This document shows positions 9,764-21,132 of a stretch of DNA of 55,255 nucleotides, piece by piece. The notes under the pieces were generated by a model. It had not been told where the DNA came from. It ran no database searches and worked only from the letters and a program-made list of their open reading frames with translations. This DNA is from Rickettsia typhi (lineage in GTDB: Bacteria; Pseudomonadota; Alphaproteobacteria; Rickettsiales; Rickettsiaceae): the NCBI GenBank assembly GCA_945875975.1, contig CAMCMD010000010.1:1-55255 (forward strand), written 5' to 3'. Within the stretch, counting starts at the first letter, position 1; every line of letters starts with the position of its first letter. The translations under genes and the position numbers were made by a program.

Positions 9764-10873
9764 TTAGCGTTGTCGATTTTTAGACTTTGAGCGCTTATTC
9801 TTACGCGACGATTTTGTTTTAGGTTGGACTAATTTTTTCTTAATTACTTTTGCAGCACTAATTGCACTTACCTTAGCTTGAACCTTACCCGTTTGTAGCG
9901 CTTTGACACTAGGTGATTTTAGAGTTTTATCATTACTAGATTCTGGTAAGCTAGCCTTTAATTGATCTAGATTATTATATTTAGAGAGAGGATCATGAGC
10001 CCTAATAAAATCTTTACTATAGCTTTTAATCGTTCCAACTACCCCTCTAGTATCTTGAATTACTTTTTCTGTTTTAAGAACTTCTTGTTTTGCTGTTTCA
10101 AAAGCGGCAATAACTTTCTCAGCGCTTGTTCCACGAAATGATCCTTCATTCACCATTTTTTGAATAGCCAAGGTTTGTACCCTTTGCTCCCTTGTAGCTT
10201 GGGCAAGCTCAATTAAATCATTGTACCCTGGTGTATCTGGCTTATTTCGTTCTTGATCAATATTTTGTTTAAATCGTAGGCCTATTTCTTCTTTAGTTGC
10301 TTGTTTTTTACTTTCACCATAAAGACCAAAAGCAGCTTTTCCTACCTTGCCTGCTCCTATAAGAGAAGGTGCAAAAAGTGCGCTAGACACATTTTTAATA
10401 ACCTCAATAGAATTTTTAAGTAAAGCTTTACCATAAGAACTAACATTTATAGATGAATTAGGTGTTGTATCTATATATCTTTTCGTTAAGGAAGTTTGAT
10501 TAGTCCGGCTTGGAATGTATAACTTATCTTCTAACATTCTAGAAAGTATCGGTTCATTTTTAAGTAACTCATCCTGCCGCTCCCGGGCATTTCTATTTTT
10601 TGTTAAAAGAGAATTTTCTTTTCTTAATAACCTAAGGGTTCTCGTATCAATAGTATCCATGGTAGCGCCTATTGCAATGGCACTAAGTCCAACTATAGTT
10701 GCTGGAACAGTCGCAACAGTAGCACTTGCAAGTACGGTAACTACACCGATAGCACGCCCAACTGCACTACCAGTAATTATTTTAACAGCTGCAGAATCCT
10801 TAACATAATTAAATGTATTTTTTAGAACTATTATACCCGATGGTACAGGATTTTCATTTGGTGATTTAGGCAT
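9764..10873 (-). CDS. Hypothetical protein with N-terminal hydrophobic region and basic tail
   Basis: I do not recognise a family. Residues 30-75 form a hydrophobic, Ala/Val/Thr-rich region (IITGSAVGRAIGVVTVLASA and onward) that could span the membrane once or twice. The middle is a charged helical segment with coiled-coil-like heptads. The last 35 residues are strongly basic and Ser/Lys-rich (VIKKKLVQPKTKSSRKNKRS). Hydrophobic N-terminal hairpin plus basic tail resembles secreted inclusion-type or nucleic-acid-binding proteins, but this is only a resemblance. It stands alone between bioY and the rim operon; its stop is 91 bases from the bioY start. Base composition does not differ visibly from the neighbours. 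Confidence 0.6.
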   Translation of the reverse strand: MPKSPNENPVPSGIIVLKNTFNYVKDSAAVKIITGSAVGRAIGVVTVLASATVATVPATIVGLSAIAIGATMDTIDTRTLRLLRKENSLLTKNRNARERQDELLKNEPILSRMLEDKLYIPSRTNQTSLTKRYIDTTPNSSINVSSYGKALLKNSIEVIKNVSSALFAPSLIGAGKVGKAAFGLYGESKKQATKEEIGLRFKQNIDQERNKPDTPGYNDLIELAQATREQRVQTLAIQKMVNEGSFRGTSAEKVIAAFETAKQEVLKTEKVIQDTRGVVGTIKSYSKDFIRAHDPLSKYNNLDQLKASLPESSNDKTLKSPSVKALQTGKVQAKVSAISAAKVIKKKLVQPKTKSSRKNKRSKSKNRQR

Positions 10874-10888
10874 AATATTTAACTAAAA

Positions 10889-11356
10889 TTAGTTTACTAT
10901 ATATTCATTCAAAGCCATGCTTTTAGAAATAAAACCTTGGTAATAAGATTTAGACGGATTGATAAGGAGATTAAGCATTGCAGTTCTACCCAGCAACATA
11001 CGGTGGTGCATAATATCTCTGTTAGTAAGAGTAATCTCAATATCCCAACTCTGACTACCTATCTTAATTGGGGTATGGATAACTGGCCTTATTTGTTTAT
11101 AACCATTAGAGCTTTTTATCGTCTTCATCCCAATTATTTCTGCTCTGCATGGAACAGATACCTGGTCATTAGTTTGAATTGGATGAATGGCAAACTCCAC
11201 AAATTCTTTTTGATTTGATTTTATAATCTGTATGTCATAAGCATGAAGCGCAGAAGTTTTTGCTCCAGTATCAACTTTAACTTTGATTAGGGGTATGTTA
11301 AGTTCTGGTAACTCAGCCCATTCTCTCCACCCAATTAATAATGGATCCTTCTTCAT
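10889..11356 (-). CDS. RimB-like retropepsin-fold protease
   Basis: A 155-residue protein of the 'putative ATP-dependent zinc protease' family, which has a retropepsin-like fold. The catalytic-type motif VDTGAKTSALHA is at residues 28-39, with the second conserved stretch HHRMLLGRTAML near residue 118, as in RimB and RloA2-like proteins. The start overlaps the stop of the upstream hydrolase gene by 4 bases (ATGA), and that gene abuts the RimK-type ligase, so the three form one operon. RimB homologues elsewhere trim glutamate chains that RimK adds to ribosomal protein S6. The same trimming or release role is inferred here, with the real substrate unknown. 'Zinc protease' is an old annotation; the motif points to an aspartic-protease-like site. 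Confidence 0.85.
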   Translation of the reverse strand: MKKDPLLIGWREWAELPELNIPLIKVKVDTGAKTSALHAYDIQIIKSNQKEFVEFAIHPIQTNDQVSVPCRAEIIGMKTIKSSNGYKQIRPVIHTPIKIGSQSWDIEITLTNRDIMHHRMLLGRTAMLNLLINPSKSYYQGFISKSMALNEYIVN

Positions 11357-12375
11357 TCAAGATCCTCTTGATAATCTTCTACACCCTCGGCAACCGCTTC
11401 TGCATTCTCAAAAGTTGCAACATGAAATAAAGCATCGCCATTAGTTACCAAGGGCATCATTGTTATTCCAATGATTACACCAGTTTCTCTAGCTCTAACA
11501 TAGTGTTTCTCCTTGCCTAGTGGGTCCGAGATAAATCCCAACACTTCATTTGCCTTAACTTTGTGTCCTACATTCTTTTTAGCATATAGACTACCGCTAT
11601 GAGGAGCCCTAATCCAATGACTGGACGCCGCATGAAATACTTCCCGACGTTTTGGAATTCTGCGTTTGACTAACTCTTTGTCAAGCATTCCTATATTACA
11701 CATTGTCCACAGAATACCATTCTCAGCCGAGCGAATTATCTCTTCATTATATCTAAGAGCTTCCCCACCTTCGAATAGCAATATTTTTACCCCTTTGTCG
11801 GTTGCTGCTTGACGCAGTGAGCCATCTCTCATATTGGAATGCAGTACAACCGGTACTCCAAAAGATTCAGCTAGAGCTTTTATTTCTTTATTATCTAAAA
11901 ATGCTCTAATCTGTGGCAAGTTGTATCTATGAGCACTGCCAGTGTGTAAATCAATGCCATAATCGCATTTTTCTACTATCTCTTTCATAAATTTATAAGC
12001 AATTTGACTAGCTAAAGAACCTTTCTTTGATCCAGGAAATACTCTGTTCAAATCACGTCTATCCGGTAAATATCTAAGGTTACGGTTATAACCAAATACG
12101 TTAATAATAGGTACTGCAATCAGCGTACCCTTTATGGATGAAAGTAATTTTTTACGTTGCAATAATCGTCTAATAGTTTCGACACCGTTTATTTCATCAC
12201 CATGAATCGCTGAAGAAATGAAAAGCGTTGGACCATCCTCTTTCCCTCTGATAACTTCAACTGGGATAGTCATCTCGGTATTATCAAATAGCTTCGCAAT
12301 ATGCATTTCAAGGTATTTTCTTTCACCTTTTTTTATCGTAACGCCATCTATAATCAGCACTTTGGTCATGAACAA
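11353..12375 (-). CDS. Succinylglutamate desuccinylase/aspartoacylase family hydrolase
   Basis: A zinc-dependent M14-like amidohydrolase of 340 residues. The metal-binding signature is clear: SSAIHGDEINGVE (His and Glu ligands) near residues 54-66 and the later IDLHTG motif carrying the third His near 142. PDRRDLNRVFPG is the substrate-binding segment of the AstE/ASPA family. It begins one base after the RimK gene ends and overlaps the RimB-like gene by 4 bases, so all three are co-translated. The family removes acyl groups from amino acids; which N-acyl amino acid or peptide is used cannot be told. Context suggests it processes a RimK-type amino-acid conjugate. Arginine-degradation AstE is unlikely because no other ast genes are present. 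Confidence 0.88.
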   Translation of the reverse strand: MFMTKVLIIDGVTIKKGERKYLEMHIAKLFDNTEMTIPVEVIRGKEDGPTLFISSAIHGDEINGVETIRRLLQRKKLLSSIKGTLIAVPIINVFGYNRNLRYLPDRRDLNRVFPGSKKGSLASQIAYKFMKEIVEKCDYGIDLHTGSAHRYNLPQIRAFLDNKEIKALAESFGVPVVLHSNMRDGSLRQAATDKGVKILLFEGGEALRYNEEIIRSAENGILWTMCNIGMLDKELVKRRIPKRREVFHAASSHWIRAPHSGSLYAKKNVGHKVKANEVLGFISDPLGKEKHYVRARETGVIIGITMMPLVTNGDALFHVATFENAEAVAEGVEDYQEDLE

Positions 12376-13302
12376 TCATCCTTTCATAAATATTCTAGTT
12401 TTTGATTTTTTAATAATATCTTTCTCAATAAACTCAATGATTGCATCTGCAACGTTTTTGCCTGTAGCCCCTTCTATCCCCTTTAAGCCTGGAGATGAAT
12501 TTACTTCGAGTACAAGAGGGCCTCTGGCAGATCTGATCAAATCAACACCAGCTACCTTAAGTCCCAAAACTTTTGCAGCTTGCACGGCCATTATTCTCTC
12601 TTTTGGAGTTATTTTTACTGGGTGGGCGATGCCTCCTGCATGCAGATTAGACCGAAACTCTCCATCCGGACCTTGCCTTTTCATCGCTGCCACAACTTTA
12701 TCACCAATTACAAAACAACGTATGTCACTACCCGCAGACTCCTTAATAAATTCTTGCACTAAAAAGTTAGCTTGTAAATCCAAAAACGCATTAATTAAAC
12801 TTTCTGCTGCCTTAGTAGTTTCTGCAAGTAACACTCCTTTTCCTTGGGTACTTTCAGTTACCTTAACTATCAACGGGGCACCACCAACAGATTTTATGAT
12901 GCTTCTAGTAGCACTACCTGAGTGGGCATAGCTTGTAACAGGTATATCCACATCTTTCCTAGCAAGAAGTTGATGCGCTCTTAATTTATCTCTTGATCTA
13001 GTGATGGAAACTGAACCATTTAATACATAAACACCAGCCACCTCAAATTGTCTTAAAACTGCCGTACCGAATACAGTAATGGATGCTCCAATTCGTGGAA
13101 TTACTGCATCAAACTCTAGTAATCTCTCTATTTTATCACTTATATAGTGCACATCTGGCTTATTAGCAGTGATATTCATAAAGCATTTAAGTGGATCAAC
13201 TACTGTAACAGTATGACCCCTTTTTTTTGCCACTTCAATCAATCTACGTGTTGAATAAATTGTTGGGCCGCGTGATAAAATACCTATTTCCATAATTTTC
13301 AA
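12376..13302 (-). CDS. rimK: RimK-type alpha-L-glutamate ligase (ATP-grasp)
   Basis: RimK ligases use ATP to add glutamate to a carboxyl end, classically ribosomal protein S6. The 308-residue protein has the RimK pre-ATP-grasp domain ([20 protein letters not shown] at the start) and an ATP-grasp domain with the glycine-rich [12 protein letters not shown] loop, the [17 protein letters not shown] strand and the Mg-binding [15 protein letters not shown] near residue 270. VNSSPG and its spacing are diagnostic of RimK. It leads a three-gene operon with a hydrolase and a RimB-like protease. The gap of 163 bases upstream, shared with the end of gyrB, should hold the promoter. The true substrate in this organism is not known. 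Confidence 0.9.
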   Translation of the reverse strand: MKIMEIGILSRGPTIYSTRRLIEVAKKRGHTVTVVDPLKCFMNITANKPDVHYISDKIERLLEFDAVIPRIGASITVFGTAVLRQFEVAGVYVLNGSVSITRSRDKLRAHQLLARKDVDIPVTSYAHSGSATRSIIKSVGGAPLIVKVTESTQGKGVLLAETTKAAESLINAFLDLQANFLVQEFIKESAGSDIRCFVIGDKVVAAMKRQGPDGEFRSNLHAGGIAHPVKITPKERIMAVQAAKVLGLKVAGVDLIRSARGPLVLEVNSSPGLKGIEGATGKNVADAIIEFIEKDIIKKSKTRIFMKG

Positions 13303-13422
13303 TTGAGTTTTTTAGAGTTTTGCATTTTATTTTAGGAATGACTATTTATATTTGCTATAAATACGTTTGTGTGTACTAAAATTGATGGGTAATTGGTGCT
13401 TTGTTACTAACCACTCACCCCC

Positions 13423-13453
13423 CTGCCAAGATCTCGGAATTTACATTTGGCAG
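13423..13453. other. Small hairpin downstream of gyrB
   Basis: A 7-base inverted repeat (CTGCCAA against TTGGCAG) with a 17-base loop lies just past the gyrB stop. It is not followed by a T run on either strand, so it is not a convincing intrinsic terminator. It may still block exonucleases at the gyrB 3' end. Confidence 0.3.
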
Positions 13454-13465
13454 GTAAGACAGCGT

Positions 13466-15910
<2,445 letters not shown>

Positions 15911-15977
15911 CTATGGGCTCACTATACTATAGGGTCGTAGTTTTTAAAAGGAAAATACTATAAAAATGGAGAGAATT

Positions 15978-16847
15978 ATGGCTGAACTAAACTTAACCCA
16001 TATTGAAGAATGTATGGATGATTATGATCTATTCTTATTTGATCTATGGGGCGTTATAATAGAAGGAGGAGAGACCTATCCAGGAGTAGTCGAAGTACTA
16101 AATAAAATAATCAAAAAGAAAGAAGTTATTTTTTTGAGTAATGCACCTAGGCCAGACTTCATAGTGGCTAGAAATTTAAGAAATTGGGGCGTTTTGGATG
16201 TAACACCCGAGATGGTAATCACGTCGGGGGATGTAGCAAGACAACTTATAGTTGATTATAGAAAATCATCACTAACTGATCAAGTTCCCAAAATATTCCA
16301 TCTTGGTTCAGATCGGAATGACGATATTTTGCTTGAAATAGACTATCTAGCTACCAACAATATAAATGAAGCAGATATATTATTGCTAAGTGTGTTTCGT
16401 GATGAGCATGAAGATATTCACGAGTTTGATGAGTTTTTAAAAAGAGCAGCACAAATACCAAATTTGTTAAATATTTGCTCTAATCCAGATACAACTATAC
16501 CAAAACATAGTATTTTGCGATACTGTCCTGGCCATTTCGCCAAGATAATAGAACAACATGGTGGCAATGTGATTTATACTGGTAAGCCAGAAACATCAAT
16601 ATATGACCTTGTTTTTCAACGCAAACCCCAGATAAGTAAAGATCGAATATTGATGATTGGCGACACTTTTGAAACTGACATTCTGGGCGCAAATAGATCT
16701 GGAATTCATTCCGCTTTAGTACTTTCTGGTAATTCAGTGGGTATTCACAAAATGCATGAATCTTTGACAGATAAACTAATTGCACTCTCTCTGCATGCAA
16801 AAAACATTGATATTAGGCCAACATTCATAACTCAAATTGTTAGATAA
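15978..16847 (+). CDS. HAD-superfamily phosphatase (subclass IIA)
   Basis: A HAD phosphatase of the TIGR01459 type common in alphaproteobacteria. The nucleophile region LFLFDLWGVIIEGGETYPG, the SNAPRP motif II, the conserved YTGKPE Lys and the DTFETDILGAN acidic motif near the C terminus are all visible, with a type IIA cap between. The ATG at 15978 is preferred to one at 15966, because GGAGAG lies just upstream of it at proper spacing. The gene abuts tsaE exactly (its stop is at 16847 and the next ATG at 16848), so the two are co-transcribed. Substrates of this subfamily are sugar or nucleotide phosphates; the specific one is unknown. Confidence 0.85.
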   Translation: MAELNLTHIEECMDDYDLFLFDLWGVIIEGGETYPGVVEVLNKIIKKKEVIFLSNAPRPDFIVARNLRNWGVLDVTPEMVITSGDVARQLIVDYRKSSLTDQVPKIFHLGSDRNDDILLEIDYLATNNINEADILLLSVFRDEHEDIHEFDEFLKRAAQIPNLLNICSNPDTTIPKHSILRYCPGHFAKIIEQHGGNVIYTGKPETSIYDLVFQRKPQISKDRILMIGDTFETDILGANRSGIHSALVLSGNSVGIHKMHESLTDKLIALSLHAKNIDIRPTFITQIVR

Positions 16848-17279
16848 ATGTCACTTCACGCTGGAAAATATATTCTATATAATGAAGAAGATTCTAAAAA
16901 TTTAGCTATTCAAATTGCAAATGCTCTTAAACCAGGCAATATAATAACTTTTAGTGGCGATCTTGGTGCCGGCAAAACATTCCTTTGCCGACAGATCATC
17001 AAACAACTATGCGGCTATGAAACAAACGTTACAAGCCCAACATTTAACTTGCTTCAAATTTATGATTGGAATGATTGCTCTATTTACCACTACGATCTCT
17101 ATCGCCTTAAAAATCCTTCTGAGATTTATGAACTAGGCATTGAAGAAGCCATGACTGCTAATATATGTCTCATTGAATGGCCAGAACTTATAAAGGCAAT
17201 TTTGCCAAATGATACCATTGCAATTAACATTGAAATAGTTGATGACAACAAACGTAGAGTTTTTGTCAAATATAAATAA
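16848..17279 (+). CDS. tsaE: tRNA t6A biosynthesis ATPase TsaE
   Basis: TsaE is the ATPase that, with TsaB and TsaD, makes threonylcarbamoyladenosine at position 37 of ANN-reading tRNAs. The Walker A GDLGAGKTFLCRQ is near residues 40-52, with the conserved switch segment TSPTFNLLQIYD and then IYHYDLYRL, and a Walker-B-like ICLIEWPE near the end. A length of 143 residues is normal. It begins directly after the HAD gene stop, and TsaE is commonly beside a phosphatase or amidase gene in this class. Confidence 0.92.
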   Translation: MSLHAGKYILYNEEDSKNLAIQIANALKPGNIITFSGDLGAGKTFLCRQIIKQLCGYETNVTSPTFNLLQIYDWNDCSIYHYDLYRLKNPSEIYELGIEEAMTANICLIEWPELIKAILPNDTIAINIEIVDDNKRRVFVKYK

Positions 17280-17395
17280 CATTATGATTAGTATTTGATG
17301 TAATTAGTTGAATTAGATTATGAAATAAAATACCATTAGTTCATAATTGAGCGTATGTAGAATATGCCAAATAACACTAATTATGAGCTTTAATA

Positions 17396-20300
17396 ATGAA
17401 ACCACCAAAAACTCCACAACAAAAGCTTGAGAGCGAGCTCGTTGTTGCGTTACAAACAGCATTAGGCAAACCTTTAACTCGAAATCAAGCAGAGCAGGTA
17501 ACTGCCCTAGCCGACGATTTGGCTTCTAATAATGAGCAAGCTTTGAACTCGTTAAATCAAGGCCTTCAATCACTCCTTGAGGAAACTGGCCTAAAAGCCA
17601 GCACACTCGGTCCTGTTACTGCGCTAGTTGCAAGCTATCATCCCATAGGTAGTAGCGCCCATGGCATGGTAGGCGAGGCTATTGGTAAATTTGAAGAAGT
17701 TCATAAGGTCGAGCTTGCACAAGCTAAAGCTAATGATTTTTTGGGAGCTGTTATTAAAGATTTGGGCGGATCCTCAAGATTAGATGACTTCCAAGCGCAG
17801 AAAGTAGCGGAACTAACCTCCAGCTTAAAAAATATTGGAGATCCAGACGGACTAGAAAAGTTCAGCAAAGCTCTTGAAGAATTTGCAGAAATGGCACCAG
17901 ACCACGTCGGTAGTGTTAGTGGTCGTATCGAAGAATATCATAAAAACGATCCGGCTAAACAAGCTCTTGTAAGTCCTGTTCTGGAACCTGTTAAAGCTAA
18001 TGACTTTTTGCGAGCTGTTATTAAAGATTTGGGCGGATCCTCAAGATTAGATGACTTCCAAATGCAGAAAGTAGTGGAACTAACCTCCAGCTTAAGAAAT
18101 ATTGGAGATCCAGACGGACTAGAAAGGTTCAGCAAAGCTCTTGAAGAATTTGCAGAAATGGCACCAGGACAAGTCGGCAATATTACTACTCGTATCGAAG
18201 GATATCATAAAAATGAATCGACTAAACAAGCTCTTGTAAGTCCTGTTCTAGTACCATTTAAGGAGTCTATTAAAGCTAATGAGCTTAATAAACAAATTAC
18301 TACAGAGTTAGAAGGGATAGCTGGTAGAAAATTAGATGCCCCAGAATTATTGATGGTAGCTGAACTAAGTCAAAGTGTTGCCCATATTAGGGATAAGGAT
18401 GACTTACCAACTTTAACAAAATACCTTGATAACGTTGTCAAAAACCTAACACCAGAGCAAGCACAACCTATTCTTGACTTAGTTAATAAGTATCATGAAA
18501 ACGATCCCACTAAGCAAGCTCTTGTGAGTCCTGTGGTAAAGAATGTTACTTTAAAAAAGCCTGAGGTAGAAGTTGCACTAGACACCATAGGTTTAGTTAG
18601 TAACGACGAAATCACTCAATCTATTCGTGATAACATAATAATAAAGCAGCAAGCCTATTTGCAAGGAGAGATTGCAAAGACAATGAGTGTAGAAGATGGG
18701 GTTGCCTTTAACAAAAAAACTCCAGAAGAAATACGAGCTTACTTGGGAACAGAAGAAGGGAAAGCTGCCACAAAAGAGGTGATGAAAACCAAAGAAGCTC
18801 AATCAGCAATGAATAAGATTGAGGTCGAGGGTTACAGGGAAGTACACAAGATAGAGAGTTTTAAAAATGTTGAATGGGCACAGGAAACAGGTACCAAAGC
18901 TCGTATTGCTGAAATCAAGAATGAGGCAGGAGAGATAGTTGCCTCTCTAAAAGAAACTACAGTTAATGCTGCGCCAACACAAGTTACGCTTGAAGATGGT
19001 ACAACAAGAACTGTTAAAAGCTATAGACAAATAGATTTTCCAACAAATCCTAAAGATATTAAGGGGCCAGCGCATTTTTCAATGGCCGTGAAAGATGAAA
19101 ATGGTAACAATATTTCGGCAAAGGATGCGGTGTATTTTACTGCTCACTACGATGATGATGGCAAGTTAACTGAGGTGAGCTCACCAGTGCCCGTAAAATT
19201 TATGGGTACTGGTGACGATGCGATTGGTTATATTGAGCGTAATGGAAAGGTTTATACTCTGCCTGTAACTCAAGGTAAATATAAAGAAATGATGCAACAA
19301 GTGGCCATCAATAACGGTTTAAGTGTGGATTTAGGACAAGCAGTTGATTCCGTAAGCATTCCACCACGTACTGTAGGGCCTGAACTGCAAGCAGAAATGC
19401 CTAAGATAGTTACAATTGACCAGCCAGTCCTGCAGACTGCTAAGATATTTACTACTCAGTCAGCAGTCCTGCACCAGGCAGTTACTGTTGACCCACCAGT
19501 CCTGCACACTGCTCAGATAGTTACTATTGAGCCAGTAGCAAAAACCGGCCCTGATCAAGTAAGGCCTCTCACAGATTCTCAGCAATTTGAGGCAGAATTG
19601 AGAACTGCGAAAGAAAAGCTAAAACCACCACCAAAACCAGGCCCTGATCAAGAGAAACCTCTTACCGATTCTCAGCAATTTGAGGCAGAATTGAGAGCTG
19701 CGAAAGAAAAGCTAAAACCACCACCAAAACCAGGCCCTGATCAAGAGAAACCTCTTACCGATTCTCAGCAATTTGAAGAGCAATTGAAAGCTGCGAAAGA
19801 AAAGCTAAAACCAGTACAAAAACCCGATCCTGATCAAGAGAAACCTCTTACCGATTCTCATGAATTTGAAGAGCAATTGAAAGCTGCGAAAGCTGGTCTG
19901 ACAAAAACCGATCGAGGTGCAGAGGTATATGGTTATGAGAAACCAAAAACCGGCCCCGAGCTAACAGAGGTTACTCCAACTATAGGAATTATACCAAAGG
20001 AAATAGTCAACGTGGAAGGCCCTAAATTTGAGATGGGCCCTACAGTAACGGTGACATCATCAGTTACCTTAGAGGAACCTAAACCACCGACATTAGTGAT
20101 GGGTCAGGCTGTTGAAACAGTTCTTGTTACTCTTAATCCAATTACAGGCGCTACAGTAAGTCCAGAAGTTATACTGAAAGTACAAGAGATTAAAAACGCA
20201 GTACTAGGAAATTCACCCCTAAGACCTGAGGTAGATAAAGGAGAAGAGGCTCTGGAGATGCTTAAAGGTAAAACGCCAGAACAAGCTTTGAAAGCCATTT

Positions 20301-20575
20301 CTAATGCAATAGGTAAGGGAGATGATAAACTAGTTAAAGCTATGATGGGTGTTATTTTCCCAGCAGATGGCAAACCTATTGAAGGCGTGCCTACGATCGG
20401 ACGAATGGCTCTAGCTAAAGTTTATACAGATCAAATGGAATCATCAACGAAAGGTAAGCTTGATCATGATAGATCCAAGGTGCAGAGAGCAGCAGGAGCT
20501 ATAGCAGACAAGGCCGGTATTGCAGACCACGAGAAAAGAGTGACCAAACCTAAAGCTAGCCAAAAAGAACGGTAA
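17396..20575 (+). CDS. Large tandem-repeat protein, possible secreted effector
   Basis: I recognise no family for this 1059-residue hydrophilic protein. It has no signal peptide or membrane helix. Residues 1-110 hold a divergent first unit. Two near-identical 89-residue units follow at 111-199 and 200-288 (core KDLGGSSRLDDFQ, ending QALVSPVL). A third, diverged unit begins at 293. All are probably helical bundles ending in a YHxN..KQALVSPV motif. Residues about 380-640 form a non-repeated, mixed charged region. Residues 716-839 carry four copies of a 31-residue unit (GPDQEKPLTDSQQFE...AAKEKLKP). The last 190 residues include a helical region and a basic tail ending KPKASQKER. It is transcribed alone, 116 bases after tsaE. 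Size, repeats, lack of a signal peptide and basic tail fit type IV effectors of Rickettsiales, but that is inference. Confidence 0.8.
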   Translation: MKPPKTPQQKLESELVVALQTALGKPLTRNQAEQVTALADDLASNNEQALNSLNQGLQSLLEETGLKASTLGPVTALVASYHPIGSSAHGMVGEAIGKFEEVHKVELAQAKANDFLGAVIKDLGGSSRLDDFQAQKVAELTSSLKNIGDPDGLEKFSKALEEFAEMAPDHVGSVSGRIEEYHKNDPAKQALVSPVLEPVKANDFLRAVIKDLGGSSRLDDFQMQKVVELTSSLRNIGDPDGLERFSKALEEFAEMAPGQVGNITTRIEGYHKNESTKQALVSPVLVPFKESIKANELNKQITTELEGIAGRKLDAPELLMVAELSQSVAHIRDKDDLPTLTKYLDNVVKNLTPEQAQPILDLVNKYHENDPTKQALVSPVVKNVTLKKPEVEVALDTIGLVSNDEITQSIRDNIIIKQQAYLQGEIAKTMSVEDGVAFNKKTPEEIRAYLGTEEGKAATKEVMKTKEAQSAMNKIEVEGYREVHKIESFKNVEWAQETGTKARIAEIKNEAGEIVASLKETTVNAAPTQVTLEDGTTRTVKSYRQIDFPTNPKDIKGPAHFSMAVKDENGNNISAKDAVYFTAHYDDDGKLTEVSSPVPVKFMGTGDDAIGYIERNGKVYTLPVTQGKYKEMMQQVAINNGLSVDLGQAVDSVSIPPRTVGPELQAEMPKIVTIDQPVLQTAKIFTTQSAVLHQAVTVDPPVLHTAQIVTIEPVAKTGPDQVRPLTDSQQFEAELRTAKEKLKPPPKPGPDQEKPLTDSQQFEAELRAAKEKLKPPPKPGPDQEKPLTDSQQFEEQLKAAKEKLKPVQKPDPDQEKPLTDSHEFEEQLKAAKAGLTKTDRGAEVYGYEKPKTGPELTEVTPTIGIIPKEIVNVEGPKFEMGPTVTVTSSVTLEEPKPPTLVMGQAVETVLVTLNPITGATVSPEVILKVQEIKNAVLGNSPLRPEVDKGEEALEMLKGKTPEQALKAISNAIGKGDDKLVKAMMGVIFPADGKPIEGVPTIGRMALAKVYTDQMESSTKGKLDHDRSKVQRAAGAIADKAGIADHEKRVTKPKASQKER
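17726..18258 (+). repeat. 267-bp tandem coding repeat (two near-identical units)
   Basis: Units at 17726-17992 and from 17993 encode the 89-residue repeats of the large protein. They are almost identical at the DNA level over most of their length, including silent positions, which points to recent duplication. A third, older copy starts at 18272. Confidence 0.9.
19541..19912 (+). repeat. 93-bp tandem coding repeat (four units)
   Basis: Four head-to-tail copies of a 93-base unit encode a 31-residue, Pro/Lys/Glu-rich motif starting at K716. Copies two and three are nearly identical. The unit is a multiple of three, so copy-number changes would keep the frame. Confidence 0.92.
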
Positions 20576-20732
20576 GACCCTCATACTAGATTTTACCTCG
20601 TCCGTTGAACTTGATTTACTCATCTTTTATGCTACGGCAAGATAATGAGGCAGGATCATATTGCACTCTGCCATTCAGAAATAGACGCTTAGCCAGCTTT
20701 GTAAATAATTCAATAGATGAAATTTATTACAG

Positions 20733-20809
20733 TGGTGCACTTGATTGGAGTTGAACCAACGACCTTTGCCTTCGGAGGGCAACGCTCTATCCAGCTGAGC
20801 TACAAGTGC
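20733..20809 (-). tRNA. tRNA-Arg (anticodon CCG)
   Basis: A complete cloverleaf reads on the minus strand. The acceptor GCACTTG pairs with CAAGTGC, the D-arm is TAGCTCAGCTGGATAGAGC, the anticodon stem TTGCC/GGCAA encloses loop CTCCGAA (anticodon CCG), and the T-loop is GGTTCAACTCC. A CCA end is encoded. It decodes CGG. Confidence 0.95.
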
Positions 20810-20937
20810 AAAATAAAAGGAGAAACAACATAATAAGGCGAAGTGAGCACAATAAAATAAAGTTACTTTTTGTGCATCGTGCAGAATGGTGTCTTTTTAC
20901 TTTTTAATGATAGAGAAACTGGTTAATTTACTGTAAG

Positions 20938-21015
20938 TGGGGCGAATGACCGGTTTCGAACCGGCGACCCCCAGAATCACAATCTGGTGCTCTAACCAGC
21001 TGAGCTACATCCGCC
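20938..21015 (-). tRNA. tRNA-His (anticodon GTG)
   Basis: A complete cloverleaf on the minus strand. The anticodon stem CCAGA/TCTGG encloses loop TTGTGAT (anticodon GTG). The acceptor includes the extra G at position -1 paired with C73, a histidine identity mark, and CCA is encoded. It lies about 130 bases upstream of tRNA-Arg in the same orientation; joint transcription is possible. Confidence 0.96.
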
Positions 21016-21132
21016 ATAATATGAGAAACAAATTAAAAGATAAACTACCTTAAGTCAAGGATATTTTGGCCCACATATCTTTATATTACCCAATGCATGC
21101 TTAAATTGGATAATTAAATTATATAAAAAGAC

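Noticed and set aside
13423..13453. gyrB terminator
   Set aside because: The stem is short, the loop long and no T run follows on either strand.
17396..20575. CRISPR-like or satellite array from the regular repeats
   Set aside because: The repeats are in frame, encode protein units of 89 and 31 residues and are not separated by unique spacers.
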